A DNA stretch of 64,000 nucleotides from Karalla daura (taxonomy: Eukaryota > Chordata > Actinopteri > Chaetodontiformes > Leiognathidae). The notes under the pieces are model-generated. The model was not told the DNA's origin, made no database searches, and was given only the letters and a program-made list of their open reading frames with translations. Made by a program: the position numbers and the translations under genes. Location: assembly GCA_029224185.1 (NCBI GenBank), contig CM055200.1, forward strand, positions 8,761,670 through 8,825,669, read 5' to 3'. How positions within the stretch are numbered: position 1 is the stretch's first letter; the number at the start of each line of letters is the position of its first letter. Shown here one piece after another: positions 36,924-42,360 of the stretch.

Positions 36924-38340
36924 GTACAGGGAATGATTTAGCATATGATGCAGACAAACATTCATATTCCTGACACAAACAAACACCACCACCCCTTCTT
37001 CCCTGCAACCCTCTATCTCTCTCTCTCTCTCACACACACACTGGTAGCGCTGCGTCGTGACTGGGGGCGATGTGTTCCTCTTAATATGCACAGACGACTG
37101 TCTGAGGATCACACTGGCACACGCAGACAAAGATTCGCTCCTCCTCTCGGGCAGAGCGGACTGGGTACTGTAACTGACTATGTATACATATATATATGTG
37201 TGTGTGAGTGTGAGTGTGAGTGTGAATGTGTGTGAACTACTCACTTGTCCATCATGTGCTCCTGCAGTGCCATACTGCTTAGCCTACATTACCCAGAAAG
37301 CCTGCTGCCTGCTGTTACGTATTCATGTCACTTCCCGTTCAACAGTTTGTGTTACACATTCCAAGACACTATCACATAGTCAAGTGAGGGTGGGGGGGGT
37401 GGGGGTGGGGGGGATGCTCATTGGACTAAAAGTCTGGAAATCCCCCGTTGTTCTGTCACCAAGGCTCTCCCTAAAAATGTACACACTCACATTTGTACAC
37501 ACATGAAGGAGGCAGCATCAGGAAGGCACGGTTCAGGGGGTTAGAACCAAAACACAAAGTGTCTCAGAGTCAGCCCGTGTCTCACTTTCTGATTGTTTTT
37601 GGTTGGAGATTATTTCACCTGTTGCAGGAATTACAGCTGCTGCTGCTGCTGCTGTTGCTGCCTGAGAAAGAGGAAGTTCTACGAAACTGTTTTTTTTCGC
37701 TCCTTATTTCTCATGCTGTTGGTTGTAAGCAGGATGTGTTGTCAGACAGTAACCCCCCCCTCCACCCCACTCCCTCTGGACTCCACCCACCCACCCAAGC
37801 CCTCAACCCCCCCCCACCCCGTCATATGACTCTGAGTGACACCATTCAAGAGATTTTCTACCAACTTAAGACATAAAACAATGCCTCAGTGGCAAAGAAA
37901 CTAACTTCATTTCACAGGCTATATGTGGAGAACAGCTGTGTCTAAACAGGCCTGCTTAATGTTATTAGCTGCACACACACATGTGCATACAAATATATTC
38001 ACATACCCATGCAGACTCTCTCTTTTTCAGACACATGGAGGCTTAGCAAACAAACAGCCAGGCTTATAATAAAGAGATACATCCCTGTGGGGGGAAAAAA
38101 CGCTCACACGTAGACACACACTACATGATCAGACATCCATGTGATCTCTCTCTCATACACACACACACACATCGCAAACACTCACATCCTCCCACCGGCA
38201 CATGTGGACAAGGCACAGCCAGGCCCTCAGTCTAGACAAGAGGCAAGAGGAGAGGAGAGGAAACAGAGGGATAGGGAGTACTGGATGTACTTACCCCGTT
38301 TCTGGAGCCATCCCTCTCTAACGATGGTGACATCGCTCAT
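791..38340 (-). CDS. akt3: akt3, RAC-gamma serine/threonine kinase, 5' two-thirds of the coding region (nine exons)
   Basis: AKT3 is a cytosolic kinase that binds PtdIns(3,4,5)P3 through its PH domain, is phosphorylated at the membrane by PDK1 and mTORC2, and promotes growth, survival and brain size. Nine exons on the minus strand encode residues 1-316 of a protein usually about 479 residues long. The PH domain is about 1-107, the linker about 108-147 and the kinase domain begins at Phe148. Isoform assignment rests on the AKT3-type PH stretch DLPYPLNNF, the linker end HHKRKTM and the activation segment KEGITDAATMKTF, where AKT1 and AKT2 differ as I know them. Intron phases are 1, 1, 2, 0, 0, 0, 0, 0 in order. 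The exons for the C-lobe after Glu316, the hydrophobic motif and the 3' UTR are beyond position 1. Whether this is the a or b teleost copy cannot be decided here. As printed, exon 8 contains a one-base insertion. Confidence 0.97.
920..1780 (-). other. akt3 intron 8
   Basis: An 861-bp intron. It holds a G-rich stretch at about 1150-1182, a C/T-rich stretch at 1440-1490 with repeated CCCTCCAT-like units, and A-rich runs at 1608-1720. No other feature seen. Confidence 0.85.
1781..1904 (-). CDS. akt3: akt3 coding exon 8 (catalytic loop, residues 233-273) with a one-base insertion
   Basis: From Phe234 onward the exon reads FFHLSRERVFSEERTRF, then GAEIVSALDYLHSAK, then IVYRDLK, ending at donor GTAAAC. 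Asp271 of YRDLK is the catalytic base. The acceptor TGCAG is followed by CTG and six T. The family needs 123 bases here (41 codons, Leu233 to Lys273), but 124 are present. The extra base falls in the T6 run (A6 on the plus strand, 1896-1901). Read in phase 0 from exon 7, the exon is out of frame. All downstream residues are conserved in the shifted frame, so a sequencing or assembly homopolymer error is likelier than gene decay. Residues 243-245 read SEE where human has SED, and HSAK replaces HSGK. Confidence 0.94.
1918..1998. repeat. GA-rich microsatellite upstream of akt3 exon 8
   Basis: A nearly pure purine stretch of GGA and GA units. On the coding strand it is a CT tract about 15 bases before the acceptor of exon 8, so it doubles as polypyrimidine tract. 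Confidence 0.9.
2740..2965. promoter_or_regulatory. possible conserved noncoding element in intron 7
   Basis: A non-repetitive island between microsatellites. It has a CpG cluster (2785-2835), ATTAATTG homeodomain-type core at 2876-2883 and an octamer-like TTTGCATATG at 2894-2903. The call rests on composition and motifs only. Confidence 0.25.
2969..3259. repeat. three (TG)n arrays
   Basis: Arrays at 2969-3004, 3081-3107 and 3212-3259, all in the same orientation, separated by unique sequence. Confidence 0.95.
3496..3526. repeat. G31 homopolymer
   Basis: An uninterrupted run of 31 G on the plus strand (C31 on the akt3 sense strand). Such a run is unusual and length errors are likely. Confidence 0.9.
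3958..4026 (-). CDS. akt3: akt3 coding exon 7 (kinase hinge, residues 210-232)
   Basis: The exon is 69 bases. It encodes SLKYSFQTKDRLCFV and then MEYVNGGE, which contains the gatekeeper Met and the hinge that contacts adenine. Ser210 and Lys218 in TKD fit AKT3 (AKT1 has AL and THD). The acceptor is TTCTAG, preceded by a (CT)n tract, and the donor is GTGAGC. It is not visible as a long open frame because it is short and flanked by stops. Confidence 0.96.
4027..4604 (-). other. akt3 intron 6
   Basis: A 578-bp intron with a (GA)n tract at about 4050-4072, which on the coding strand is the polypyrimidine tract of exon 7. A short (GT)n lies at 4380-4394. Nothing else seen. Confidence 0.85.
4605..4670 (-). 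CDS. akt3: akt3 coding exon 6 (kinase helix C, residues 188-209)
   Basis: The exon is 66 bases and encodes DEVAHTLTESRVLKNTRHPF and then LT, identical to the vertebrate AKT3 sequence as I know it. It carries the helix C glutamate, in TES, that pairs with Lys177. It is flanked by acceptor GTGCAG and a consensus donor GTAAGT. It is too short to be seen as a separate open frame. Confidence 0.96.
4786..4917 (-). CDS. akt3: akt3 coding exon 5 (kinase N-lobe, residues 144-187)
   Basis: The exon is 132 bases, in phase 0 at both ends. It begins TMSDFDYLKLLGKGTFGKV and ends with KKEVIIAK. It contains the glycine-rich ATP loop GKGTFGKV (155-162) and the catalytic Lys177 in YYAMK. The acceptor is CGTCAG and the donor is GTCAGT. 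Only residue 146 (Ser for Asn) differs from the human protein as I know it. A short 115-bp intron separates it from exon 6. Confidence 0.98.
4918..5401 (-). other. akt3 intron 4
   Basis: A 484-bp intron with a short (TG)n at 5367-5392 just after the donor of exon 4. No other feature seen. Confidence 0.85.
5402..5546 (-). CDS. akt3: akt3 coding exon 4 (PH domain end and linker, residues 95-143)
   Basis: The exon is 145 bases. It supplies the last base of Arg95 and then DEWTEAIQMVADKLQRQ, followed by the acidic linker with CSPTSNIDN and EEEMD and the end STTHHKRK. This includes the C-terminal helix of the PH domain with its conserved Trp. The linker CSPTS serine corresponds to the constitutively phosphorylated Ser of AKT linkers, by family knowledge. 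The acceptor is GCTCAG after a CT-rich tract and the donor is GTGACA. The next intron is only 484 bp. Linker substitutions relative to human (Met, Lys, Ile-Gln, Asn, Met-Val, Ile) are what is expected in this less constrained region. Confidence 0.96.
6068..6240 (+). mobile_element. tRNA-derived SINE-like remnant
   Basis: The head resembles a tRNA with an A-box-like stretch (about 6072-6090) and a good B box, GGTTCGAGTCC, at 6097-6107. It is followed by a body with a tract ending CTCTAAAAACATGC, which I recognise as a very common teleost interspersed repeat. The 3' part is missing or diverged. Confidence 0.55.
6839..6881. repeat. (TG)n microsatellite
   Basis: About 21 dinucleotide units. Confidence 0.95.
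7846..7886. repeat. (AC)n microsatellite
   Basis: About 20 dinucleotide units. Confidence 0.95.
8681..8714. repeat. short decamer tandem repeat beside the exon 3 donor
   Basis: Units of CTGATCTGGT and CTGGTCTGAT alternate for 34 bases, about 20 bases inside intron 3. Confidence 0.8.
8734..8845 (-). CDS. akt3: akt3 coding exon 3 (PH domain residues 58-95)
   Basis: The exon is 112 bases. It completes Lys58 and reads CQLMKTERPKPNTF through IIRCLQWTTVIERTFHVD and SPDE, leaving two bases of Arg95. The acceptor is TTTCAG. The donor is GTCGGT, which keeps the invariant GT but is weak at +3 and +4. The Cys pair (59 and 76) matches the redox-sensitive PH-domain cysteines known from AKT1 at 60 and 77. 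A decamer tandem repeat lies about 20 bases into the following intron. The ORF in another frame across this exon is a shadow. Confidence 0.96.
9608..9731. mobile_element. foldback (inverted-repeat) element
   Basis: Arms of 36 bases at 9608-9643 and 9696-9731 are reverse complements at 32 of 36 positions. An inner CTCTCG/CGAGAG pair lies in the 52-base loop. The sequence resembles a snap-back repeat that I recall as widespread in teleost genomes. No transposase is present. Confidence 0.65.
9835..9975 (+). mobile_element. teleost SINE-like body fragment
   Basis: Contains CTCCTCCCACAGTCCAAACC and CGACTGGCGACCTGTTCTGG, the conserved body segments of the same dispersed family as at 39.9 kb. The head is not recognisable. 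Confidence 0.45.
10643..11240. repeat. cluster of CA and TG microsatellites
   Basis: (CA)n blocks at 10643-10718 and 10798-10870, (TG)n at 10963-11045, and (CA)n again at 11129-11240. Opposite orientations are adjacent, so single strands could pair with each other. Confidence 0.85.
12740..13230. promoter_or_regulatory. likely conserved noncoding element in intron 2
   Basis: About 490 bases free of simple repeats. It has many homeodomain-type ATTA/TAAT cores (for example GGTTAATTAG, TCAATTAG, AATAATTAAAC), an E-box CACGTG at 12926-12931 and interspersed CpGs. This composition is typical of developmental enhancers in vertebrate introns. No alignment was possible. Confidence 0.4.
13783..13832 (+). 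mobile_element. short teleost repeat fragment
   Basis: Contains GATGGACTGGCAACCTGTCC followed by a GGTGTACTC stretch, the body motif shared with the repeats at 9.9, 40.1 and 42.2 kb. Confidence 0.4.
13861..13986 (-). CDS. akt3: akt3 coding exon 2 (PH domain residues 17-57)
   Basis: The exon is 126 bases. It starts in phase 1, completing Gly16, and runs from EYIKNWRPRYFLLK to the end NNFSVA plus one base. It follows an acceptor CTTTAG and ends at donor GTACGT. It contains Glu17, the position mutated in activating AKT alleles, and Arg25, a lipid-head-group ligand. The stretch DADLPYPLNN is the AKT3 form; AKT1 has one more residue there. Residue 44 is Ala, where the human protein has Val. Upstream on the coding strand its polypyrimidine tract is a (CT)n microsatellite. 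Confidence 0.97.
14005..14045. repeat. (GA)n microsatellite serving as polypyrimidine tract of exon 2
   Basis: About 20 GA units, CT on the coding strand, ending about 19 bases before the exon 2 acceptor TAG. Confidence 0.9.
14230..14281. other. near-perfect hairpin in intron 1
   Basis: Arms TTCCCTGGACAGATAAGAGC and a matching downstream arm pair over 19 base pairs with one bulge and one mismatch around an 11-base loop. It is 244 bases upstream of exon 2. It is shorter than usual microRNA precursors, so its function is open. Confidence 0.7.
14730..14950. promoter_or_regulatory. CpG-rich patch in intron 1
   Basis: A dense CpG stretch with GGGCCGATCCGCGCGCTGCG and CGCGAGCTGAG, about 0.8 kb upstream of exon 2. 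It could be a small CpG island or an alternative promoter. No start site is identifiable. Confidence 0.3.
15900..16060 (-). mobile_element. teleost SINE-like body fragment, reverse orientation
   Basis: Read on the minus strand it contains the body motif of the 39.9-kb repeat, including the stretch around ACATGCACGTTTTTGGACTG on the plus strand. Both ends are degraded. Confidence 0.4.
16397..16420. repeat. (AT)n microsatellite
   Basis: About 12 AT units followed directly by (GT)n. Confidence 0.9.
17879..17942 (+). other. G-quadruplex-prone G-rich tract
   Basis: Many G runs of three or more separated by one to three bases, on the plus strand, which is the template strand of akt3. G4 folding is inferred from the pattern only. 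Confidence 0.6.
19115..19141. other. perfect 12-bp inverted repeat with a 3-base loop
   Basis: TTGTACTACATC, loop ATA, then its exact reverse complement. Confidence 0.9.
19868..20098. repeat. two (TG)n arrays
   Basis: Arrays at 19868-19907 and about 20033-20098. The second is interrupted by GC. Confidence 0.9.
20985..21080 (+). mobile_element. possible LINE 3' tail remnant
   Basis: Contains TTTGTGAAGCACTATGAATT and, further on, GAATGGTGCTACAT. This resembles the tail of fish non-LTR retrotransposons (GTGAAGCACTTTGAATTGCC followed by a GTGCTATACAAA-like end). Confidence 0.4.
21140..21395 (+). mobile_element. tRNA-derived SINE-like element, diverged
   Basis: The head has GAGGTGTTAGCACTGTTGCC, a standard teleost SINE start with an A-box-like stretch, and a weak B box, GGGTTTGACTC. 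The body includes CAATTGGAGAGTCAAAATTG, and the end is GGATGGATGA. Confidence 0.6.
21470..21484 (+). promoter_or_regulatory. candidate CTCF binding site
   Basis: CCAGTAGATGGCGGT fits the vertebrate CTCF core consensus CCASYAGRKGGCRSY at every position. Binding is inferred from the motif alone. Confidence 0.4.
21593..21639. repeat. (AC)n microsatellite
   Basis: About 23 units. Confidence 0.95.
21930..22010. repeat. long (CA)n microsatellite
   Basis: About 40 uninterrupted units, the longest pure dinucleotide array in the window. Confidence 0.95.
22790..22975 (-). mobile_element. teleost SINE-like body fragment, reverse orientation
   Basis: Contains, on the plus strand, CACACCATTCACTCTCACAT and CACACCTGGCAGCGGTCTAG followed by an AAAAATGCATG stretch. 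This is the reverse complement of the body of the family seen at 39.9 kb. Confidence 0.45.
24170..24320 (+). mobile_element. LINE 3' tail remnant
   Basis: TAAAGCCCTTTGTGCTACAC followed by GTTGATTGAC closely resembles the 3' ends of fish non-LTR retrotransposons. No coding part is visible upstream. Confidence 0.45.
24415..24635 (-). mobile_element. teleost SINE-like element, reverse orientation
   Basis: On the minus strand it begins with a degraded GGTTAGCACTCTTGCCTG-type head and continues into the shared body motif (ACATGCATGACTTTT region). An internal (CA)n lies at 24461-24473. Confidence 0.5.
27600..28330 (+). pseudogene. degenerate non-LTR retrotransposon (LINE) 3' fragment
   Basis: The open frame 27719-28327 includes LWTALSNHIQQLTPVPSFNP and then ALKTHFYE. 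This matches the layout of the C-terminal end of L2/CR1/Rex-type reverse transcriptases, LWNSLP...APSLS.F...LKTHLF, by family knowledge. It is followed by a tail with CTCTGAAAAAGCGATATGAA, resembling the AAAGCGCTATATAAA ends of fish LINEs. Catalytic domains are missing, so it is a dead, 5'-truncated copy. The precise family is uncertain. Confidence 0.55.
28329..28466. mobile_element. foldback element next to the LINE tail
   Basis: The left arm includes GGTTCTCAGTCATTCAGGGA and the right arm includes GTGGATGACTGAGAAC. Over about 30 bases the arms are imperfect reverse complements around a loop of about 70 bases. Recalled as a dispersed teleost repeat; no transposase is present. Confidence 0.55.
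30070..30330. promoter_or_regulatory. CpG-rich patch with a CTCF-like motif
   Basis: A non-repetitive, strongly CpG-rich block in intron 1. GCGCCATCTGCGGC near 30267-30280 matches 12 of 14 positions of the reverse CTCF core. Probably a regulatory element; unproven. Confidence 0.35.
30395..30950. repeat. degenerate minisatellite, unit about 40-70 bp
   Basis: Variants of GTCCCTTAACTTGTAAAATA followed by GTGCCCAAAACTTATGTAAG recur about ten times with heavy divergence and variable spacing. Examples lie near 30470, 30500, 30570, 30610, 30690, 30740, 30830, 30870 and 30900. It has no open frame. Confidence 0.65.
31200..31870. other. unexplained unique-looking block
   Basis: Low in simple repeats. 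A 111-residue minus-strand frame (31277-31612) looks hydrophobic but matches no family I know, and there are no splice or start signals of note. It could be an old unclassified transposon or plain intron. Confidence 0.25.
32342..32390. repeat. (CCCT)n/(CCTT)n microsatellite
   Basis: About 12 tetranucleotide units, first CCCT and then CCTT. Confidence 0.9.
32480..32660. promoter_or_regulatory. CpG-rich patch in intron 1
   Basis: Includes CGCTCGCTCGCCCGTCC and CGTATCGACTACGATCGTGT. It may be a small CpG island; no transcript evidence. Confidence 0.3.
33455..33520. repeat. (GGA)n microsatellite
   Basis: About 20 GGA units, with minor GAA and GGGG interruptions. Confidence 0.9.
33693..33732 (-). 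other. G-quadruplex-prone tract on the akt3 sense strand
   Basis: Plus-strand C runs of nine, ten and five separated by single A or T. The akt3 pre-mRNA would therefore be G-rich here and could form an RNA G-quadruplex. Inferred from pattern. Confidence 0.55.
36091..36250. repeat. AT-rich inverted repeat around a 102-base spacer
   Basis: Arms at 36091-36120 and 36223-36250 are imperfect reverse complements made of (AT)n with matching GACATAT ends. The spacer contains a fragment resembling the common teleost repeat (CAGAGTGTATTCC). Confidence 0.6.
36855..36922. repeat. (CA)n microsatellite with a TATATA interruption
   Basis: Two CA blocks separated by ATATATAC. Confidence 0.95.
37386..37412 (+). 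other. G-rich tract
   Basis: Four G runs of at least three (GGG, then longer runs, separated by T). A possible G-quadruplex on the template strand. Confidence 0.5.
38295..38340 (-). CDS. akt3: akt3 coding exon 1 (start codon, PH domain residues 1-16)
   Basis: This segment reads MSDVTIVREGWLQKR and then one base of the Gly16 codon, the known N-terminus of AKT3. The ATG is at 38338-38340 on the minus strand and has A at -3, a good initiation context. The exon ends with a strong donor, GTAAGT. It carries Lys14, one of the phosphoinositide-binding residues of AKT PH domains. Compared with the human protein as I know it, residue 8 is Arg rather than Lys and residue 12 is Leu rather than Val, both conservative. 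It is 24.3 kb from the next coding exon. Confidence 0.96.
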
Positions 38341-38375
38341 GGTTCCTTCACGCCGAGTCTGATGCCGCTACACGC
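38341..38375 (-). other. akt3: probable akt3 5' UTR segment with a splice acceptor
   Basis: On the coding strand, the 35 bases before the ATG are preceded by GAGCAG and then by a very long pyrimidine tract. This is an excellent 3' splice-site configuration. A noncoding first exon upstream is known for mammalian AKT3, so I infer that exon 1 of the coding region is really the second exon. The alternative is that transcription starts directly within or above the pyrimidine tract. Confidence 0.55.
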
Positions 38376-38381
38376 CTGCTC

Positions 38382-38384
<3 letters not shown>

Positions 38385-38417
<33 letters not shown>

Positions 38418-38492
38418 AGGGGAGGAGAGGAGGAGAGGAGAGAAAGAGAGGGAGAGGAGGAGGAGGAGAGGAGGAGGAGGAGGAGGGGGGGG
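38385..38492. repeat. 108-bp uninterrupted homopurine tract
   Basis: Every base from 38385 to 38492 on the plus strand is A or G: first (GA)n, then mixed GGA and GGAGA units, ending in G8. On the akt3 sense strand it is a pure pyrimidine tract ending seven bases before the candidate acceptor AG. Such tracts can form triplex DNA and can also act as GAGA-type promoter elements, by general knowledge. Confidence 0.95.
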
Positions 38493-39259
38493 CCGGCTCT
38501 CCCAGCCTCCGCGTCACTCTCCCTCCCTTCCTTTCCCGTTCACCCTCTCGTTCGCGCAGTCTCTCTCTCAGACACGCGCGCACACACAAACACGAGGTGC
38601 GTGTGTGTGTGTGTGTGTAAGCCCAGGCGCGCGTGTGTGTGTCGTTTTGCTTCCTGTTGTGGCTTATCTCCCTGCCTTCCTCCCCTCTTCGTCTTCTTCT
38701 CCCCCTCCTCCTCCTCCACCACCACCTCCTCCTCCTCCTCTCTCGTTCCCTCTCCAGACCTTCCTCCTCACCAGCAGCAGTGACTCAGCCTGGAAAGGAA
38801 GTGAAAGGAGGACAAAAAAAAAATGTTAAAAAAGAGAAAGCCATGGATCTATTTTTCTCCTCGAACGCTGTTCCCTAGGTCCCCCAACCCGCCCCCCCAC
38901 CTCCCCTCGCCCCACCAGAGCTCTTTCATACAACCTGACAGGAAAAAAACAACTGTGAGGACACCGCTCCCCCCACCTCCACCCAGTTCCTCTTTCTATT
39001 ACCAACACTCTCTCTCTGACAAACAGGAAGAATTATTGCAGAGCTCTTGATGAGGCAGAAACTGACCTTGATTGCCAAACAAACATCCCCGATCTCTGCC
39101 TCTCATTCATTCATGGATCTTCGTCCTTTCTCTGTCTACCTTCCTGTGCTCGCTGTACATCATTTTTTTTTTCTTTTTTTTTGGGTTGCGTGGATCTGTG
39201 TGCGTAGGCTGATTTGTCTGTCTATATGTGGGAGGTGGGAGAGCATCTCAGGACTGTGG

Positions 39260-39620
39260 AGTAGGGCTATAAATAGCAACAACGGCGGTTAGGGATGCTC
39301 TCACACTCTCTTTCTCTCTGCCCAAATCTCTGCACCTCTCTGCCGTCTCACTCCCGCTCTCCCTCCCCTCTCCCTCCGCCTCGCTCCCCCTCTCTCTCTG
39401 CATAGCTGCCGCGTTCACCTCAAATGCACTCTACTACACTGTATTACACAACGCGCAACAGCACTACGCCGTAGCTCAGCCTGAATGGGGATCAGCACTA
39501 CGGCGGCTAGCGCTAGCGGTAGTAGTAGCCGTCCCCCAGCCTCAGATCAGTATTCAGACCGGATAGCGTCTGCTCGGGCTGCCGACGCTGCAGCGTCATA
39601 ACAAAGGCTGGAAAAGACCA
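39260..39620. promoter_or_regulatory. candidate akt3 first exon or promoter region, with a plus-strand TATA-like box
   Basis: This block has raised CpG content from 39410 to 39600, a perfect 12-bp palindrome GCTAGCGCTAGC at 39506-39517, and CGCCGTAG paired with CTACGGCG around it. On the minus strand, TTTGAG followed by GTGAAC near 39417-39423 would serve as a donor for a noncoding first exon. On the plus strand, TATAAATA at 39268-39275 is followed 33-35 bases later by an initiator-like TCACACT. Neither start site is proven. Confidence 0.3.
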
Positions 39621-39894
39621 GCAGACGCACATCGTGGCTGAAGAGAGGCGATGAATCAATGCAAAAAGACAATTTTAAAGGCGCTGGCTCTTTTGCTACA
39701 ACAGGTACTCAGCTTCGGTTTACACGATTTAAAGGCTTTATCGAATATTCGAAATATAGCACGGTGGCTTCACACAAACAATTCCCCCCGGTTCAAACTC
39801 TGGTCAAACCAAACGACAGATTACACAATCCTGATCGCAGAAAAAGCAACAGCCCTTTTTCATGTTGCCTTCCTGTTTTCTTCTTCTTCTCATG

Positions 39895-40235
39895 ACAACA
39901 CGATAGTTGAGTGGTTAGTCCTGTTGCCTCACAGCAAGAAGAACCTGGGGTTGACTCCTGGGTCAAATCAAGGGCTCTCTGCATGTTCTCCCTGTGTCTG
40001 CACGGGTCTTCTCTCTACTCAGGTTTCCTACCACAGTCCAAAACCATGCACGCTCAGGTCAAATGGAGACTCAAAACTGACCCTAGGGAGTGTGAGTGTG
40101 ACAGCGAACTGTAAACGTATGCCCTGCGTTGGACTGGCAACCTGTCCAGGGTGTATTACCTGTCTTTACTCTATGAACCCCACAACACTGTTGAGATACA
40201 AAGTGGGTACAACAATGGAGGGATGTAGGGAATTG
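39895..40235 (+). mobile_element. tRNA-derived teleost SINE-like element, the most complete copy
   Basis: The head has GAGTGGTTAGTCCTGTTGCC, close to an A box, and then GGGGTTGACTCC, a B-box variant. The body includes GCATGTTCTCCCTGTGTCTG and TTGGACTGGCAACCTGTCCA. It ends in a (TGGA)n tail, as is normal for this family. The 237-residue open frame across it is an artefact. Confidence 0.7.
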
Positions 40236-40348
40236 ATGGATGGATGGATGGATGGATGGATGGATGGATGGATGGATGGATGGATGGATGGATGGATGGA
40301 TGGATGGATGGATGGATGGATGGATGGATGGATTGATGATGGATGGAT
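40235..40348. repeat. (TGGA)n microsatellite
   Basis: About 25 units, continuous with the 3' end of the SINE-like element. Confidence 0.95.
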
Positions 40349-40768
40349 AAGTCAAAAAGGGTAGCAATACAATAGGGAGATAATTCAACAGAAACTCAAT
40401 TGAAATTTATAGACTATAAAAAGCTGATAAAATACACAGAAAACTGTTGGTCTAAATTACAACATGCTCGAATATACAATGAGAGAGGGGCTGAGGTGAT
40501 AATTGGTTAATGTGGACATTGTTTTATTTGGTTTTTGTCAGCAGCCCTATTTATTTATCATTACTATTTCTAACATTATTGTCCTCCACATACCTTCAGT
40601 GCCACTGGCACTCATTCAAAAAGAACAAAAAAAGATACCCGGACATAGTAATTATCTCAGTGGGATCGAGATCTTTTTATAGGCGCAGTGCAATTCTGGA
40701 TTAAGCTTTAAGACTACGGTGTAATTCAATGAAGCTTCAGTTAGCTTTAACCTTAATCTGTGCAAGCC

Positions 40769-40887
40769 AGAGGAGAGGAGAGGAGAGGAGAGGAGAGGAG
40801 AGGAGAGGAGAGGAGAGGAGAGGAGAGGAGAGGAGAGGAGAGGAGAGGAGAGGAGAGGAGAGGAGAGGAGAGGAGAGGAGAGGAGGG
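40769..40887. repeat. (AGGAG)n pentanucleotide array, 119-bp homopurine
   Basis: About 23 exact AGGAG units. The whole tract is purine on the plus strand and so could form a triplex. Confidence 0.97.
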
Positions 40888-41934
40888 TGTCCAGACAGTG
40901 GCAGACCCTTGTCACCAGGGCAGCTGTTGCCATGGAGACATGCACTGGCATGATGAACCAGCCATGCCAGGGGAAACACCTGCCACACAACATCTATTTC
41001 ATAATATTTCATTCCAGAGGCAACAACAAGGACGAAAAAATGAAAAGGAAAGGCAGCATCGCAAGGAAATAAAGAGCCAGGAATCAGGGAGAGTGAGAGA
41101 GAGAGAGAGAGACAGAGAGTTGGAGAGAAATGGAAAAAAAGAGAGAGCAGTGGGGGCGGGGGGCAGTGGGCAGGGAGCAGACAGCTAGCTGCTAGCCCAC
41201 CATTAATCAGTCTGGATGTGTGAAGTGACACTGCAAGGCAATAATGGATGGCGACTGGGGAAACTAATACACTCAAAAGCACATCTCTGTCAAACGCCAC
41301 GCATGGCTAACGCACAGTTGTTTACATTTACGTTTAAAAGCCATCGTTACACCGATTCGTTCCATGTAGTGTGGCGAGATGGTAGTAGTGGCATTTAACA
41401 AGACCAAAACACATTGTTTTCTCATCTTAAAATGATTGCAACATGTATTAATTACTTTCAATCACTGCATCATAGCAGATTTAAAACAACTTCCAGCCAA
41501 AAGAAAAGGCTAGCAAACATCCAAACAAGATGGCACCCTCTGTGTTTCACTGTACAGTGCGTTTTGTTTATTCTTTTTTTTCCTGACCTGTACATTACTT
41601 ATGTACAATTTGTGTATTGTGTGTACTTGTACTGTTGTCCTGTGCGGCAAATTGGTCTACCTTGCTCATTTTTGAACCACTCATCAAAGAAAATTCCTCA
41701 TAACCGTCTAACTTAGTTGGCATTAAATGCAATTCTGACTCTGATTTCAATGGTCTGATTGATTAACACCAGCCTGAAAGCCAAAAATAAGTACACAATG
41801 GTCATACTGATGGCTGCTTTCCGCACAGATTGTACTCGGTGGCTAATTTCAATCAAGTGATGTACTTCAAACTATCAAACAAGACAAGCAATTCATAGTT
41901 AAAACAGGGATATCTCTGTTTCATGGAGCCCATC

Positions 41935-42150
41935 CATCATCTTCTTCACTTTGTACCCAATGGTGTTGCAGAGGTCTGCTGGAGGGTGCTAACATAGGGT
42001 GAACATTCACTCTCCCACTCACACCTAAGCACTCTTTATGGTCTCTAATCAACCTGTTTTTGGACTGCGGGAGGAGACCAGAGAGAACACGCTAACTCCG
42101 TATGAAAAGGTCCTCAGTCTGACTGGAAATCAAGCCGGGGACCTTCGAGC
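41935..42150 (-). mobile_element. teleost SINE-like fragment, reverse orientation
   Basis: Plus strand shows CTCTCCCACTCACACCTAAG and then TTTTTGGACTGCGGGAGGAG, with AGAACACGCTAACTCCG. This is the reverse complement of the family body. Confidence 0.55.
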
Positions 42151-42360
42151 TGGAAGGCCACACGCATGTTTAGGTCAACTGGAGACGCATCACTGTCCCT
42201 AGGTGTGGATGAGAGAGTGAATGAGAGTCCTTTGATGGACTGGAGACCTGTCCTAGTTATTTTCCCAGCCTTTGCCATATGAGTGCTGAAGATAAGCTCC
42301 AGCAGACCCTCGCAACTCTATTGAGGCAAAAAGCGGGTAAAATAGTGAATGGATGGACAT
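42150..42360 (+). mobile_element. teleost SINE-like fragment, forward orientation
   Basis: Contains GGTCAACTGGAGACGCATC, TGATGGACTGGAGACCTGTC and the end AAGCGGGTAAAATAGTGAAT followed by GGATGG. It lies head to head against the preceding reverse fragment. Confidence 0.55.

Larger units (their letters stand above)
13987..38294 (-). other. akt3 intron 1 (24.3 kb, between coding exons 1 and 2)
   Basis: The longest intron in the window. It includes hairpins at 14230-14281 and 19115-19141, CpG-rich patches at 14730-14950, 16110-16260, 17620-17680, 30070-30330 and 32480-32650, and G-rich tracts near 17.9, 33.7 and 37.4 kb. It also holds SINE and LINE remnants at 15.9, 21.1, 22.8, 24.2-24.6 and 27.7-28.3 kb, a degenerate minisatellite at 30.4 kb and many CA/TG arrays. 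No second gene was recognised on either strand. Confidence 0.8.

Noticed and set aside
38362..38829. Plus-strand 155-residue Arg/Glu/Gly-rich open frame
   Set aside because: It is a translation of the homopurine tract and GGA repeats upstream of akt3.
39651..40364. 237-residue plus-strand open frame
   Set aside because: It crosses a SINE-like element and its (TGGA)n tail; the C-terminal part is only repeated GWMD units from the microsatellite.
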